Part shown: piece after piece, positions 34,765-44,061 of the stretch
Numbering within the stretch: the stretch's first letter is position 1
How the letters are laid out: each line of letters starts with the position of its first letter
Source of the DNA: Hyphomicrobiales bacterium
Lineage (GTDB): Bacteria; Pseudomonadota; Alphaproteobacteria; Rhizobiales; Rhizobiaceae
Reading direction: 5' to 3'
DNA: 64,000 bases
NCBI GenBank assembly: GCA_021775455.1
Contig: JAJFHU010000012.1
Coordinates: 1-64,000, forward strand
Made by a program: the position numbers and the translations under genes
The notes under the pieces: model-generated
What the model saw: only the letters and a program-made list of their open reading frames with translations
The model's database searches: none
What the model was told of the DNA's origin: nothing

Positions 34765-35025
34765 GGTCAGGACTCATTAATTAATGCAAAATGGTGGGAG
34801 GGAATTTGGCTGGATGACAGGCGTGAATGCGCAGGAAACCATAAGGTTTGCAAGCATTCACAACGCATCAGCCGGGCAAATTCACCCCATCCAGAGGACG
34901 CGTACCATGACTTCGAACTGCTTTGTCAAAGCTCTCAACCGGGGGATGAACCCCGCTTTTCAAGCTTTTCCTCGTATTTCTCGTCATGTCATGCGCCATT
35001 TTACGTTAATTAACGGGTCCTGACC
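34765..35025. mobile_element. 261-bp MITE-like element with CTAG target duplication
   Basis: The ends are inverted repeats of about 32 bp: left GGTCAGGACTCATTAATTAA continuing into TGCAAAATGG; right, on the other strand, GGTCAGGACCCGTTAATTAA then CGTAAAATGG. About five mismatches, mostly transitions. Directly outside lie CTAG (34761-34764) and CTAG (35026-35029), a 4-bp target duplication. The inside has no transposase; the one open frame is short and unlike a protein family I know. It is therefore non-autonomous; a parent of the IS5 type is a guess. Confidence 0.85.
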
Positions 35026-35049
35026 CTAGGCCCTTTTCCGCTCAAAGCT

Positions 35050-36552
35050 TCAATAAGCCTCTGGTACAATGTCAAAGGCAATGCATTGGCGTTCTTCATC
35101 TGCTTCAAATGGCACAGTCCGGTGAAACAGCGACGAAGGGAAAAATACCAAATCTCCAACAGCAGGTAAGTGCTCTTTGCCCGGAATATTTTGCCGTGTT
35201 ACGGGATAATCATATCCGTGCAAGCTAAATGCAATTGAGCCCTCGTTTCCTTTCATATTATTTGGCATTTTCAGATAGAACACTCCACTTATCCACCCAC
35301 CGGAATGTATATGGGGTTTTTGAAAACCGGCCTTCATCAGTTTCACACGCCAGCCCAATACTTTAAAGCGATTTGGAAACTGTGTGATTAAGAAGTCTTC
35401 CGAACCTGCATGTTCAGCCTGATAGGCATCAAGTTCATCGCGAATAATTTCCTCAAGACGGCTGAATGCCCAGCATTCCCAAAGCGGATCAAACAAATTG
35501 CCATGGGTCTGGAAACCACCGCGAGTCGTATTGCGCTCCCACATGACCGTCAGGCCATCAGCAGCCTCCATAAGATCGGCAAAAAATGCATCATCGCCAT
35601 CACTTGATTTTGGTCTTCGGATGGAAACAAAATCCAACGGCTTTCGGCAAAACGGATGAGTATTTTCAGTATCAAGCTGATGGCTGGCGTAGGCGCTAAA
35701 TGCAGCCGCGCGAAGGTTTCGTGGTTCTTCATGATTTAGGGATGCCAAACCGGAAACTACTTCATCATTTCGCCCGGCAGAAAAGAGGGTTTCAAGCACG
35801 CGCACATTTGAATCAATCGTCTTTGCTTTCTTGAAAGCTGCAATTGCTTCCTCCCACTCTCTTCGTTCCAAATATATGGAACCCAACTCGTAATTGGCTT
35901 CCTTTAGTTTGGGATCCAATTTCAATGCTGTCTTGAAAGATGCTATCGCCTTGTCTGTTTTTCCCAAGCCGCGCTGAACAACCCCAAGAGAATAATGCCC
36001 TGGCGCAAAACGGGGATTCAATAGAGGAACCTTTGACAGGCATTTTTCAGCCTCTTCAAGTTGACCCAGATCACGCAGCGCAACACCAAGATTTCTCAAT
36101 GCCTGAGCAAAATTAGGCATTAGTTTCACTGCAGTACGATAGTTTTCCACTGCACGGTCAAACCGGTTGAGCTTTAAGTACATCGCACCGAGGTTGTTGT
36201 AGGCTTCGGCCATGTCCGGCTTTTTGCGAACCACATTTTCAAGAAGCTCTACAGCTTCCTCTGATTTATCGAGGTTTATATAAGCCAGCGCCAAATTGTA
36301 TTCGCCATCAACAAAACCTGGATTGATTGAAAGCAGTTTTTCGAGTGTTTTAGCAGCGGCGGTAAAATTTTCCTGACTGAACTGTGCCGCACTCAGGATA
36401 TTATAAAGCACAATTGCATCCGGAAACCGCTTCAAAAGTTTCTTTGTCTTTCGTTCTGCATCCTGAAACTTTTGCCCTTGCACAAGGGAGGCAAGAACCT
36501 GAACCTCGGATTGGGTGGGACCGCCTATCGGCATTCCTTTTCCCTGATACAT
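35050..36552 (-). CDS. TPR protein with 2OG-Fe(II) oxygenase domain
   Basis: 500 residues. Residues about 20-270 hold seven or so tetratricopeptide repeats (for example AEAYNNLGAMYLKLNRFDRA). The C-terminal region from about 380 is a putative 2-oxoglutarate/iron oxygenase: PHIHSGGWISGVFYL gives the first iron His, SSLFHRTVPF the distal His, and Arg nearby the oxoglutarate site. This two-part layout occurs in alphaproteobacteria; it may hydroxylate a protein bound by the repeats. Target unknown. Confidence 0.85.
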   Translation of the reverse strand: MYQGKGMPIGGPTQSEVQVLASLVQGQKFQDAERKTKKLLKRFPDAIVLYNILSAAQFSQENFTAAAKTLEKLLSINPGFVDGEYNLALAYINLDKSEEAVELLENVVRKKPDMAEAYNNLGAMYLKLNRFDRAVENYRTAVKLMPNFAQALRNLGVALRDLGQLEEAEKCLSKVPLLNPRFAPGHYSLGVVQRGLGKTDKAIASFKTALKLDPKLKEANYELGSIYLERREWEEAIAAFKKAKTIDSNVRVLETLFSAGRNDEVVSGLASLNHEEPRNLRAAAFSAYASHQLDTENTHPFCRKPLDFVSIRRPKSSDGDDAFFADLMEAADGLTVMWERNTTRGGFQTHGNLFDPLWECWAFSRLEEIIRDELDAYQAEHAGSEDFLITQFPNRFKVLGWRVKLMKAGFQKPHIHSGGWISGVFYLKMPNNMKGNEGSIAFSLHGYDYPVTRQNIPGKEHLPAVGDLVFFPSSLFHRTVPFEADEERQCIAFDIVPEAY

Positions 36553-36787
36553 GTCTGCTTTCCTTTTGAAAACTTGCGGTTTTGGCGATATTCACCCGAA
36601 ATCTATGGCTACAGGTAATTTACCGCTTGGGCAAGAAATCCGCTTAACCAATCCCGATTATGTTAATGCTCGATCCACGGAAAAACCATCACAACAATCC
36701 CGCATGAAATGCTTGCATGCGAACTGGTTCAGGTTGACGAAAAATTGTCCAAATTAAATTTTTCTGTTGCATCGCGCACCAATTATG

Positions 36788-36804
36788 CCAGTGTCGCACA
36801 CTGG
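36788..36804. promoter_or_regulatory. Palindrome just upstream of the CahR-like regulator
   Basis: CCAGTGT-CGC-ACACTGG, perfect 7-bp arms, 26 bp before the regulator start. Placement fits an autoregulatory operator. No exact copy lies before the creatinase gene. Confidence 0.5.
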
Positions 36805-36830
36805 ACATTGCAATTCGGTATACGACAACG

Positions 36831-37838
36831 ATGAACACGCTGGACCTGCGCCGGGAAATTGAACCAAAAGAGAGTCAAACTCAGACAAAGTCGATAGTAT
36901 TCTACCTGGTTCCCAATTTTTCGATGATCGCATTTGCCACGGCGATTGAGCCGCTGCGAATTGCAAATCGCATGTTGGGTGAGCGTTACTACGATTGGCG
37001 GCTGACTTCATACGATGGCGAACCGGTAAATGGCTCTAATGGCGTAGAAGTAGCAGTCAGCTCCTCCATGAAACAGGAACGTGACGCACTCTCTACATCG
37101 AGGCGTCCCAACAACATATTCTTGTGTTCTGGAATTCACGTGGAAGATGCGGTGAACAAGTCGCTTTTTGCTTACATTCGCGAAAACAAAAATGCCGGCG
37201 TCACCGTTGGGGGTCTATGCACGGCGGCATTTTTATTGGCTGCGGCTGGCCTGTTAAAGGGAAAACGCTGCGCAATCCACTGGGAGAATTTACCCGGTTT
37301 TTCGGAGAATTTCCCGGAAGTTGATGTGTATGCCGACCTTTACGAAATGGATGGCAATATCTGGACTTGCGCCGGCGGAACCGCTGCACTCGACATGATG
37401 CTATCCATGATAGAAAAGGATTTGGGCGAGGAACTGGTAAATCGCGTTTGTGAACAGGCCCTGACAGACCGGGTGAGAAATCCGAATGACCGCCAACGAC
37501 TGCCCTTGCGCGCCCGTCTGGGTGTTCAAAATGCGAAAGTGCTCTCCATTATCGAATATATGGAAGCCAATATTTCCGAACCGCTGCCATTAGTGGATAT
37601 CGCTGATTATGTCGGCCTTTCCAGACGCCAGATTGAAAGGCTGTTCCAGCAATATATGGGACGCTCCCCTGCCCGCTATTACCTTGAGATCCGCCTTGAT
37701 CGCGCACGCCATCTGCTTATGCAATCGACTATGGCCGTGGTAGACGTCGCAATTGCCTGCGGCTTCGTATCGGCTTCGCATTTTTCCAAATGTTATCGGG
37801 AAATGTATGGAAAGTCGCCATTGCAAGAGCGCGGCTAG
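36831..37838 (+). CDS. GlxA-type AraC regulator, CahR-like
   Basis: 335 residues. The N-terminal two-thirds is a DJ-1/PfpI-like amidotransferase domain with the nucleophile-elbow sequence GGLCTAAF near residue 126; the C-terminus has the AraC double helix-turn-helix (LVDIADYVGLSRRQIERLF and VVDVAIACGFVSASHFSKCY). Members sense quaternary amines and related compounds (GbdR, CdhR, SouR); CahR controls creatinase in Pseudomonas. The convergent creatinase gene next door makes a CahR role the best guess. Confidence 0.88.
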   Translation: MNTLDLRREIEPKESQTQTKSIVFYLVPNFSMIAFATAIEPLRIANRMLGERYYDWRLTSYDGEPVNGSNGVEVAVSSSMKQERDALSTSRRPNNIFLCSGIHVEDAVNKSLFAYIRENKNAGVTVGGLCTAAFLLAAAGLLKGKRCAIHWENLPGFSENFPEVDVYADLYEMDGNIWTCAGGTAALDMMLSMIEKDLGEELVNRVCEQALTDRVRNPNDRQRLPLRARLGVQNAKVLSIIEYMEANISEPLPLVDIADYVGLSRRQIERLFQQYMGRSPARYYLEIRLDRARHLLMQSTMAVVDVAIACGFVSASHFSKCYREMYGKSPLQERG

Positions 37839-37904
37839 TAACATGGAATAACTTACAAACTGCGCTCCCCCATCAGGCGACGGGAGAGTCTTTGGTTTGT
37901 TTGA

Positions 37905-39110
37905 TTAGTTGATGATGTTGTGCTCAGGGCCATATGGGAATTTGGTGATGTTCTCAGCACCATCTTCACCTACAACCAGAATATCGTGTTCGCGATAACC
38001 ACCGGCACCTGCCTGACCTTCCGGAAGAGTAAGCATCGGCTCCATGGAAACCACCATACCCGGTTCCAGCACGGTATCGATGTCCTCACGCAACTCAAGA
38101 CCAGCTTCGCGGCCATAATAGTGAGAAAGAATACCAAACGAATGGCCATACCCAAATGTGCGGTATTGCAACAGATCACGTTCAGCAAACAATGCGTTGA
38201 GCTCTGCGCAAATCTCTGAACATTTGATACCGGGCTTGATGAGTTCGATGCCGCGTTCGTGTGCCGCCACATTTGCTTCCCAAATTGCCAGGCTGCGCTT
38301 GTCTGGTTCACCCAGGAACAAGGTACGCTCCAGTGCCGTATAGTAGGCTGAGATCATCGGAAACGTGTTGAGCGACAGAATATCGCCCATCTCGAGCTTA
38401 CGCGTTGTAACCGGGTTGTGAGCTCCGTCTGTATTAATACCGGACTGAAACCAGACCCAACTATCGCGAATTTCACTATCTGGATGTGAACGGGCAATTT
38501 CCAGTTCCATTGCGTCACGACCAGCCATGGCCACATCGATTTCACGAGTGCCTTCACGAATTGCTGCCCGGATAGCTTCGCCGCCATGGTCGGCAATTCG
38601 TGCACCTTCCCTGATAAGCGCAATTTCTTCATCAGATTTGACCATGCGCATTTTCATAATTGCACCCGATACATCGGCCAATTCGGATTCAGGAAATGCC
38701 GCCCGGATTTTGCTGTGCAATTCTAGATTCATGTGATCATTTTCAATGCCGATGCGTTTGGCATTACTGGTGATCGACTGGACCGCGCGCAGGTAATTGC
38801 CACGACGCCAGTCTGTATAGATTACGTTTTCCCCGTGAGAACGCCGCCAAGGCTGCCCCAAATCAATGTTAGCTGACACAGTCACACATCTGTGTGGTGT
38901 AACGATACAGCCGTATGGTCTGCCGAATGCGCAATACAAAAAGCCAGAATAGTAAGCAATGTTTTGCATGGATGTGAACCACACTGCGTCCAGGTTTTGG
39001 TCAGCCATGTGCTTGCGCAATTCCACCAACCGTTTGTCATATTCGGCATCAGAAAAAGGAAGGGGTGCTTTGGCACCGTTTTCAAGGGTAAAAAAATCAG
39101 GTCTCTGCAT
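37905..39110 (-). CDS. Creatinase (creatine amidinohydrolase)
   Basis: 401 residues, of M24 (pita-bread) fold and very close in length and sequence to Pseudomonas putida creatinase. Key residues align: F62, R64, the catalytic His 231 in GAHNPVTTR, and the YREHDILV histidine near 376; the block YGHSFG to HYYGREAGLELREDIDTVLE is nearly identical in my memory. Hydrolyses creatine to sarcosine and urea. GGAG six bases upstream supports the start. The flavoprotein at 45770 could use the sarcosine. The short leader can fold into alternative hairpins (39131-39168). Confidence 0.93.
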   Translation of the reverse strand: MQRPDFFTLENGAKAPLPFSDAEYDKRLVELRKHMADQNLDAVWFTSMQNIAYYSGFLYCAFGRPYGCIVTPHRCVTVSANIDLGQPWRRSHGENVIYTDWRRGNYLRAVQSITSNAKRIGIENDHMNLELHSKIRAAFPESELADVSGAIMKMRMVKSDEEIALIREGARIADHGGEAIRAAIREGTREIDVAMAGRDAMELEIARSHPDSEIRDSWVWFQSGINTDGAHNPVTTRKLEMGDILSLNTFPMISAYYTALERTLFLGEPDKRSLAIWEANVAAHERGIELIKPGIKCSEICAELNALFAERDLLQYRTFGYGHSFGILSHYYGREAGLELREDIDTVLEPGMVVSMEPMLTLPEGQAGAGGYREHDILVVGEDGAENITKFPYGPEHNIIN

Positions 39111-39130
39111 ATCAATCTCCGCGTAGTTTT

Positions 39131-39168
39131 CGGGCGGAAATATCGCGCCCGGTGAAGATATCCGGGCG
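39131..39168 (-). promoter_or_regulatory. Alternative hairpins in creatinase leader
   Basis: Three arms in a row: CGGGCG (39131-39136), CGCCCGG (39146-39152) and CCGGGCG (39162-39168). The middle arm can pair with either neighbour, giving two mutually exclusive stems. In the creatinase transcript the last arm lies about 20 bases before the start codon, next to the ribosome binding site. Whether it switches is unknown. Confidence 0.4.
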
Positions 39169-39315
39169 TACAGGACAGAACGGCTATTGCCGGGCTATTG
39201 CGGAAAAATTAGCGACGCCATCGCCTCCGCTAATTTGCTATTTAGATAAAATTTGTCGACTTGTCACGTCAAAAATTTGCAGTGAATTAGAAAAATTTTC
39301 CCAACTGTTTAAAGA

Positions 39316-42300
39316 TTATCCAGTCAGCTTCCCCGGAACTTTTACGCCGCCAAAAAGCATGAAGTAAACGCCCGGCACAAAGAAAAGCGTAAGGATGGAT
39401 GCAAATGCCAATCCGCCAATCATGAGGGAAGCCATTGGTTCAAATAAAGCTCCACCTGCAATTGCCATTGGCATCAGGCCCAAAATTGTTGTCAGCGACG
39501 TTAGCATGATAGGTGTAAAACGCTTCTTGGCAGCTTCGACAACAGCATCGCGCAATTCTTTTGTTTCACGCTCAAGGTCAATCTGGTCGATGAGAACAAT
39601 CGCGTTGTTGATGATAATCCCCGCAAGGGAAATCATTCCAAGGATTGCAAAAAACGACAAAGGCCGTCCGGTCACCATCAAAGCTATTGGAGCACCTATG
39701 ATGATGAGCGGTATGGTCATGAATGTAAGCAACACGCGACGCGCAGAATTGAACTGAAATACCAATGCCGCCAACATGACCATGAGTGCCAAAGGCATGC
39801 CACCGAGCAGCAAACTGTTTACCTTTGCGCTATCTTCAATTTCACCACCGATCACAAGTTGATACTGCGGCTTTAATTCGATGCTGCGCAAATCTTCTGA
39901 AACAAAATTCACCAACTCATTGGCCGCCAAAGTTTCACTCTTTGCAGAAACCTTGATTTGGCGAACCTGATTTTCACGTCGCAATTGGGAAAGCTCAAGT
40001 TTCGGTTCGAAAGTCGCTACCTGATCGAGCGAAATCAAGCGTCCACCTGCGGCAACAGAAAGATTTGCCAAATCTTCAATGCTGTCGCGAAAACTCTCTG
40101 CAGCGCGAACTACAATTGGAATGGATTCCGTTCCTTCGCGATAGGTGGAGTAGTCGGTGCCGGAGAAATACGTATCCATTACTTCGGAAATTTCCTTGGA
40201 AGTAATCCCCAACTCACGTGCTTTGTCCTGAGCTACATTGATTACAACCTTGAGACTCTTGTTCCCCCAGTCATTTTCATTCTGTGTAATCCCTGGTGCT
40301 TTGGAAATTGCTACTTCTACCTGTTTTGCGAGGTCCAAAAGTTCATTGGCGTCAGGGCCAGTAATATTGACTTCGACTATTCCAGATTCACCACCGCCCA
40401 TGGAAAGTCGTTTTACCTTGAAGCGGGCTGCCGGATGGTTTTCATTGAGATACCGAAATGCACCATTTGCCAAGGTCACCGCATCATCATAACTATCTGT
40501 ATTTACAAGAATAAAGGCGCTCGCCGGATTGGTATCAGCCGGGTTTAGCGCCAGGTAAAACCTTGGTCCACCATCCCCTACAAAAACAGTCGTGTCACGA
40601 ACCCCCGGGTTTCGCGTTTCATCCAATAACCACTTCTCAACTGCCAATGCTTCTTCTTCGGTTCTGGATATAGCTGTACCCTTGGGCATATCCAGATAAA
40701 CCAGGAATTCAGCACGCTCAGCCAGTGGAAACATTTCCTTTTTTACAAACGAAAATAATTGCGTTGAACCCACAACGGCAACATAGGCCGCAATAACGAT
40801 GACCGGGGCAAACCTTAAACTTTTGCCAACTATCGAGCCGTAAACAGAAACAAGTTTGTTTTCTTGTTTTTCTTTTTTGGGCTTTGACTGTTTGCTGGAC
40901 AGCCAGACATTAAGTGCAGGCAGAATGTACATGGCGGTTAACCAGGAACCCAGCAACATTACGCCAACAACTGCACCCAATGAGAATGCGAATTCACCCT
41001 CAACGCCATCCAGAATAAGCAATGGAATGAAAGCCGATACGGTCGTTACAGAGGCAACACCAAGAGGTACAAAAAATTGCCTTCCGGCTGCCAGCGCTGC
41101 ATCCCTCGCGGTTGTACCTTTGGCCACTCGCGTCTGCATGTCTTCCACAACAACCAACCCGTTGTCGACAAGCAAGCCCAATGAGATGATAACCGCTGCG
41201 ATGGATATTTGCTGGAGGTCAATTTCCAGATACTGCATACCCACAAGAGCAAACATTACCGTAAACGGCACAATGCAGGCGATAACCAGTGAAGCTCTCA
41301 AGCCCAAAAATACTAGCATCACCAGAAACACCACCGCGAATGTTTGCAACACGTTAGATAGCGCGCTGTTTATGGATTGGGTGACATTGGTTTCTTGAAA
41401 TGTGGAAAAATTGTAACTGATCCCTATAGGCTGCTCATTTTCAAACTTGGGCACAGACTCGCTTAATCGTTTCCCGATTTGCTGAATGTCTTCAGAATCA
41501 GACATTTCAACACCGACAACAATTGCTTCCTGCCCATTGTAGTAAGCGGGTTTGTTTTTTGGTGTTTCATAACCCCGACGCACATTCATCAGGTCCTTCA
41601 GTCGAACAAAACCATGTTGACCCTCCACCTTCGTCAGAAGATTGCCGATTTCCTCGACCGAACCAAGGTCACCATTGGCTTCGAGGATGATATTTGTGCC
41701 TCCCGCATCAAGCTGACCTGCGGGTAAAATTACATTCTGCGCCTGCAAATCCGAAAGAACTTGAGGAAGCTGAACGCCAATTGCAGCAAGCTTGCGTGAA
41801 TCGATTTCCAACCAAATTCGTTCTTCCTGAACGCCGTACAAAGATACCTTGGATATGCCCTCCACAGTGTAGAGTTGTTTACGCAAATCATCCGAGGCGC
41901 TTTTCAGGTCAGCATAATCAAATCCTTCGCCCGTCACCGCTATGGTTGCAATTGCAACATCACCATAATTGGTGTTGACCTGCGGTCCCTTTGTCCCGGA
42001 TGGAAGCTCTGTCTTCACATCCTCCATCCGGTTGCGAATGTCCTGAAACACCTGCTCCAACTCATCTTTGGGAACAGTATCATATACCGTTAGCGTGAGT
42101 TTGGCGCTTCCAGTCGTTACCAAGGCATTGATATCTTCTACTTCACCGATTTCCCGCGTTTTGCGTTCCAATGGTGTAACAATCAGATCTTCCATACGGT
42201 CAGGCGCCATTCCGGGAAACTGCACCGTCACAATTGCATTTCTGATTGTAATAGCGGGGTTTTCGCGCTTTGGAATTGTCGAATAGATCAGCAATCCCTG

Positions 42301-42372
42301 CACCAGCAACCCAAACATAATCAGAATTGTCAAACGTGATTTGTTAAGGCCAAAAGCAGTTAGAAAATCCAT
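39316..42372 (-). CDS. RND efflux transporter, inner-membrane pump
   Basis: 1018 residues, the full length of HAE-type RND pumps, with twelve membrane segments and two large periplasmic loops. In the proton-relay helix it reads GLLVDNGLVVVED: one Asp is kept but the second of the AcrB pair is Asn. The adaptor gene lies 14 bp upstream on the same strand; no outer-membrane channel gene is near. Exports hydrophobic compounds from periplasm or membrane; substrates unknown. Confidence 0.94.
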   Translation of the reverse strand: MDFLTAFGLNKSRLTILIMFGLLVQGLLIYSTIPKRENPAITIRNAIVTVQFPGMAPDRMEDLIVTPLERKTREIGEVEDINALVTTGSAKLTLTVYDTVPKDELEQVFQDIRNRMEDVKTELPSGTKGPQVNTNYGDVAIATIAVTGEGFDYADLKSASDDLRKQLYTVEGISKVSLYGVQEERIWLEIDSRKLAAIGVQLPQVLSDLQAQNVILPAGQLDAGGTNIILEANGDLGSVEEIGNLLTKVEGQHGFVRLKDLMNVRRGYETPKNKPAYYNGQEAIVVGVEMSDSEDIQQIGKRLSESVPKFENEQPIGISYNFSTFQETNVTQSINSALSNVLQTFAVVFLVMLVFLGLRASLVIACIVPFTVMFALVGMQYLEIDLQQISIAAVIISLGLLVDNGLVVVEDMQTRVAKGTTARDAALAAGRQFFVPLGVASVTTVSAFIPLLILDGVEGEFAFSLGAVVGVMLLGSWLTAMYILPALNVWLSSKQSKPKKEKQENKLVSVYGSIVGKSLRFAPVIVIAAYVAVVGSTQLFSFVKKEMFPLAERAEFLVYLDMPKGTAISRTEEEALAVEKWLLDETRNPGVRDTTVFVGDGGPRFYLALNPADTNPASAFILVNTDSYDDAVTLANGAFRYLNENHPAARFKVKRLSMGGGESGIVEVNITGPDANELLDLAKQVEVAISKAPGITQNENDWGNKSLKVVINVAQDKARELGITSKEISEVMDTYFSGTDYSTYREGTESIPIVVRAAESFRDSIEDLANLSVAAGGRLISLDQVATFEPKLELSQLRRENQVRQIKVSAKSETLAANELVNFVSEDLRSIELKPQYQLVIGGEIEDSAKVNSLLLGGMPLALMVMLAALVFQFNSARRVLLTFMTIPLIIIGAPIALMVTGRPLSFFAILGMISLAGIIINNAIVLIDQIDLERETKELRDAVVEAAKKRFTPIMLTSLTTILGLMPMAIAGGALFEPMASLMIGGLAFASILTLFFVPGVYFMLFGGVKVPGKLTG

Positions 42373-42386
42373 AAGAATGCCCCTAC

Positions 42387-43499
42387 CTATTCGGAATCCG
42401 GCAGGAGTTTTACTTTTTGGCCATCTCTAAGGAATGATACACCCGCAGATGCGACCCGCTCACCAAGTTCCAGTCCGCTGATGGCAATCAACGAGTTTTC
42501 CCGAACTCCGGCGATTTGTATTTCCCGTTCCTTTACAGTTTTGGTTTCAGGGTCGTAGACGAATATCTTCGCGGTGCCCGTATCATTGGAGTTTTCCGGC
42601 GGATCAATTTCGCCTTCAAATGGCAGAACCGAAAGTGGGAGGGTAAATCCTTCGCCCTTTTCAACCGAAAATTCCATGGCAATTTCTACGGCCATCCCAG
42701 CCTTCATGGTTGGATCTGATTCCTCCAGTTTTGCAACGACAGGAAACGAAGAAACCGTGTCTGCGCGAGCTCCCAACTCACTGACAAATCCCTTGAGCAC
42801 GATGCTTGGATTATCAGCGAGACGCACTTTGACTTTCTTGCCAACCACTAGTTGATTGACCACATCAAAACTGACAGAAAAACTCGTCTCAAACTGGTTG
42901 GTGCTGTAGAGCGTTGCAATTGCAGAGCCAGGCGAAACATTTCCATATGATTGCACTTCAACAGAATTTACAGTCCCGTCATAAGGTGCCTTGAGAACAG
43001 CCTTGGACAGGTTTTCTTGAGCAGTTTGCAAACTTCTTTCCGCTTGAACAACTTGCGCTGCACTGGTCTCCGCGTTCGTCTGCGCTTTGTCTGCTTCTGC
43101 TTTGGTGGTCACACCTTTTTCAAGCAAATCCGACTTTCTCTGCGCCTCCTCGTCTGCATTTTTTGCGGTTGAGCGTGCCTGATCCAGTGCGGCTTCAGAT
43201 GCCTCCACCTGCAATTCCAGCGAACGTGGATCAATCTCTGCCAAGACATGACCTTCCATAACGCGCTGCCCCACATCCAGATTGACTTCTTTCAACCTGC
43301 CTGAAACCTCAAATGAAAGCGTTGAAAGGGAACCGGGCTGCAATACGCTGGGGTACCGGCGGACCGTGGATTGCTCCACTTCCTCTATCAAAAAAGTTCT
43401 CAAACCGCGTATCGGTTGATCTTCAGTGTTTGCTGCTTGATCATCCCCACAACCTGCCAGCGTGATACAAATCGCCAAGACCATCAGTATCCGCAGCAT
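42387..43499 (-). CDS. RND periplasmic adaptor lipoprotein
   Basis: 370 residues. The signal sequence ends LAGC, so it is a lipoprotein. Lipoyl-like segment (EVNLDVGQRVMEGHVLAEID), a coiled-coil hairpin (about 95-165) and beta-barrel follow, as in HlyD/AcrA adaptors. First gene of a two-gene operon with the pump. Confidence 0.93.
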   Translation of the reverse strand: MLRILMVLAICITLAGCGDDQAANTEDQPIRGLRTFLIEEVEQSTVRRYPSVLQPGSLSTLSFEVSGRLKEVNLDVGQRVMEGHVLAEIDPRSLELQVEASEAALDQARSTAKNADEEAQRKSDLLEKGVTTKAEADKAQTNAETSAAQVVQAERSLQTAQENLSKAVLKAPYDGTVNSVEVQSYGNVSPGSAIATLYSTNQFETSFSVSFDVVNQLVVGKKVKVRLADNPSIVLKGFVSELGARADTVSSFPVVAKLEESDPTMKAGMAVEIAMEFSVEKGEGFTLPLSVLPFEGEIDPPENSNDTGTAKIFVYDPETKTVKEREIQIAGVRENSLIAISGLELGERVASAGVSFLRDGQKVKLLPDSE

Positions 43500-43624
43500 T
43501 TAAATACTCCTTCAGTAACCAGCTGTTTCCAGACTGTACGATGGATAAAAAATAATCAATCTCATACTGGTCATTTGCAATCCCTTTGCAGTATTAATTG
43601 CAAAATCAATACTGTGAGGAAATC

Positions 43625-44050
43625 ATGACATTTCAAATTATTTGGGGAAGCCTTGCACTCGTGATTTGTTCAGCTTTTCATGTTGTTATGGTGGTCTGGT
43701 GGGCTCGAGCGCTCAAACAATGGAATGATGCACCTATCAGAACATTACCTTTTGTTCGTTCCCTAATGTTGATTGGCGGCACGTTTGTGGTGATTGTATT
43801 TGCACACACCGTGCAGGTATGGCTTTGGGCTGTATTGCTCCTTCTCCTGAAGGCATTACCAAACCTTCCTGATGCAATTTATTTTTCGTTGGTTACATAC
43901 ACAACTGTGGGCTACGGGGATATGACTCTTTCCAATGATTTTCGAATCTTTGGAGCCATGGCTTCAGTTACCGGATTGCTCAGTTTTGGTCTCAGCACAG
44001 CATTTCTGGTCGGGTTACTGGCCAAACTCTTTCCTGAGCACCTCAATTAA
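43625..44050 (+). CDS. Small K+-channel-like membrane protein
   Basis: 141 residues from ATG 43625 with GAGG five to six bases upstream. Three or four hydrophobic segments; YTTVGYGDMTL is a full potassium selectivity filter placed between the last two, with a pore helix before it. No regulatory cytoplasmic domain is present, so it is a minimal channel. Divergent from the adaptor gene. Confidence 0.85.
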   Translation: MTFQIIWGSLALVICSAFHVVMVVWWARALKQWNDAPIRTLPFVRSLMLIGGTFVVIVFAHTVQVWLWAVLLLLLKALPNLPDAIYFSLVTYTTVGYGDMTLSNDFRIFGAMASVTGLLSFGLSTAFLVGLLAKLFPEHLN

Positions 44051-44061
44051 CGCAAACCTGC

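Noticed and set aside
37905-39110. Xaa-Pro peptidase or DddP DMSP lyase for the M24 protein
   Set aside because: The metal ligands of peptidases are missing, and the creatinase residues and GAHNPVTTRK block are present.
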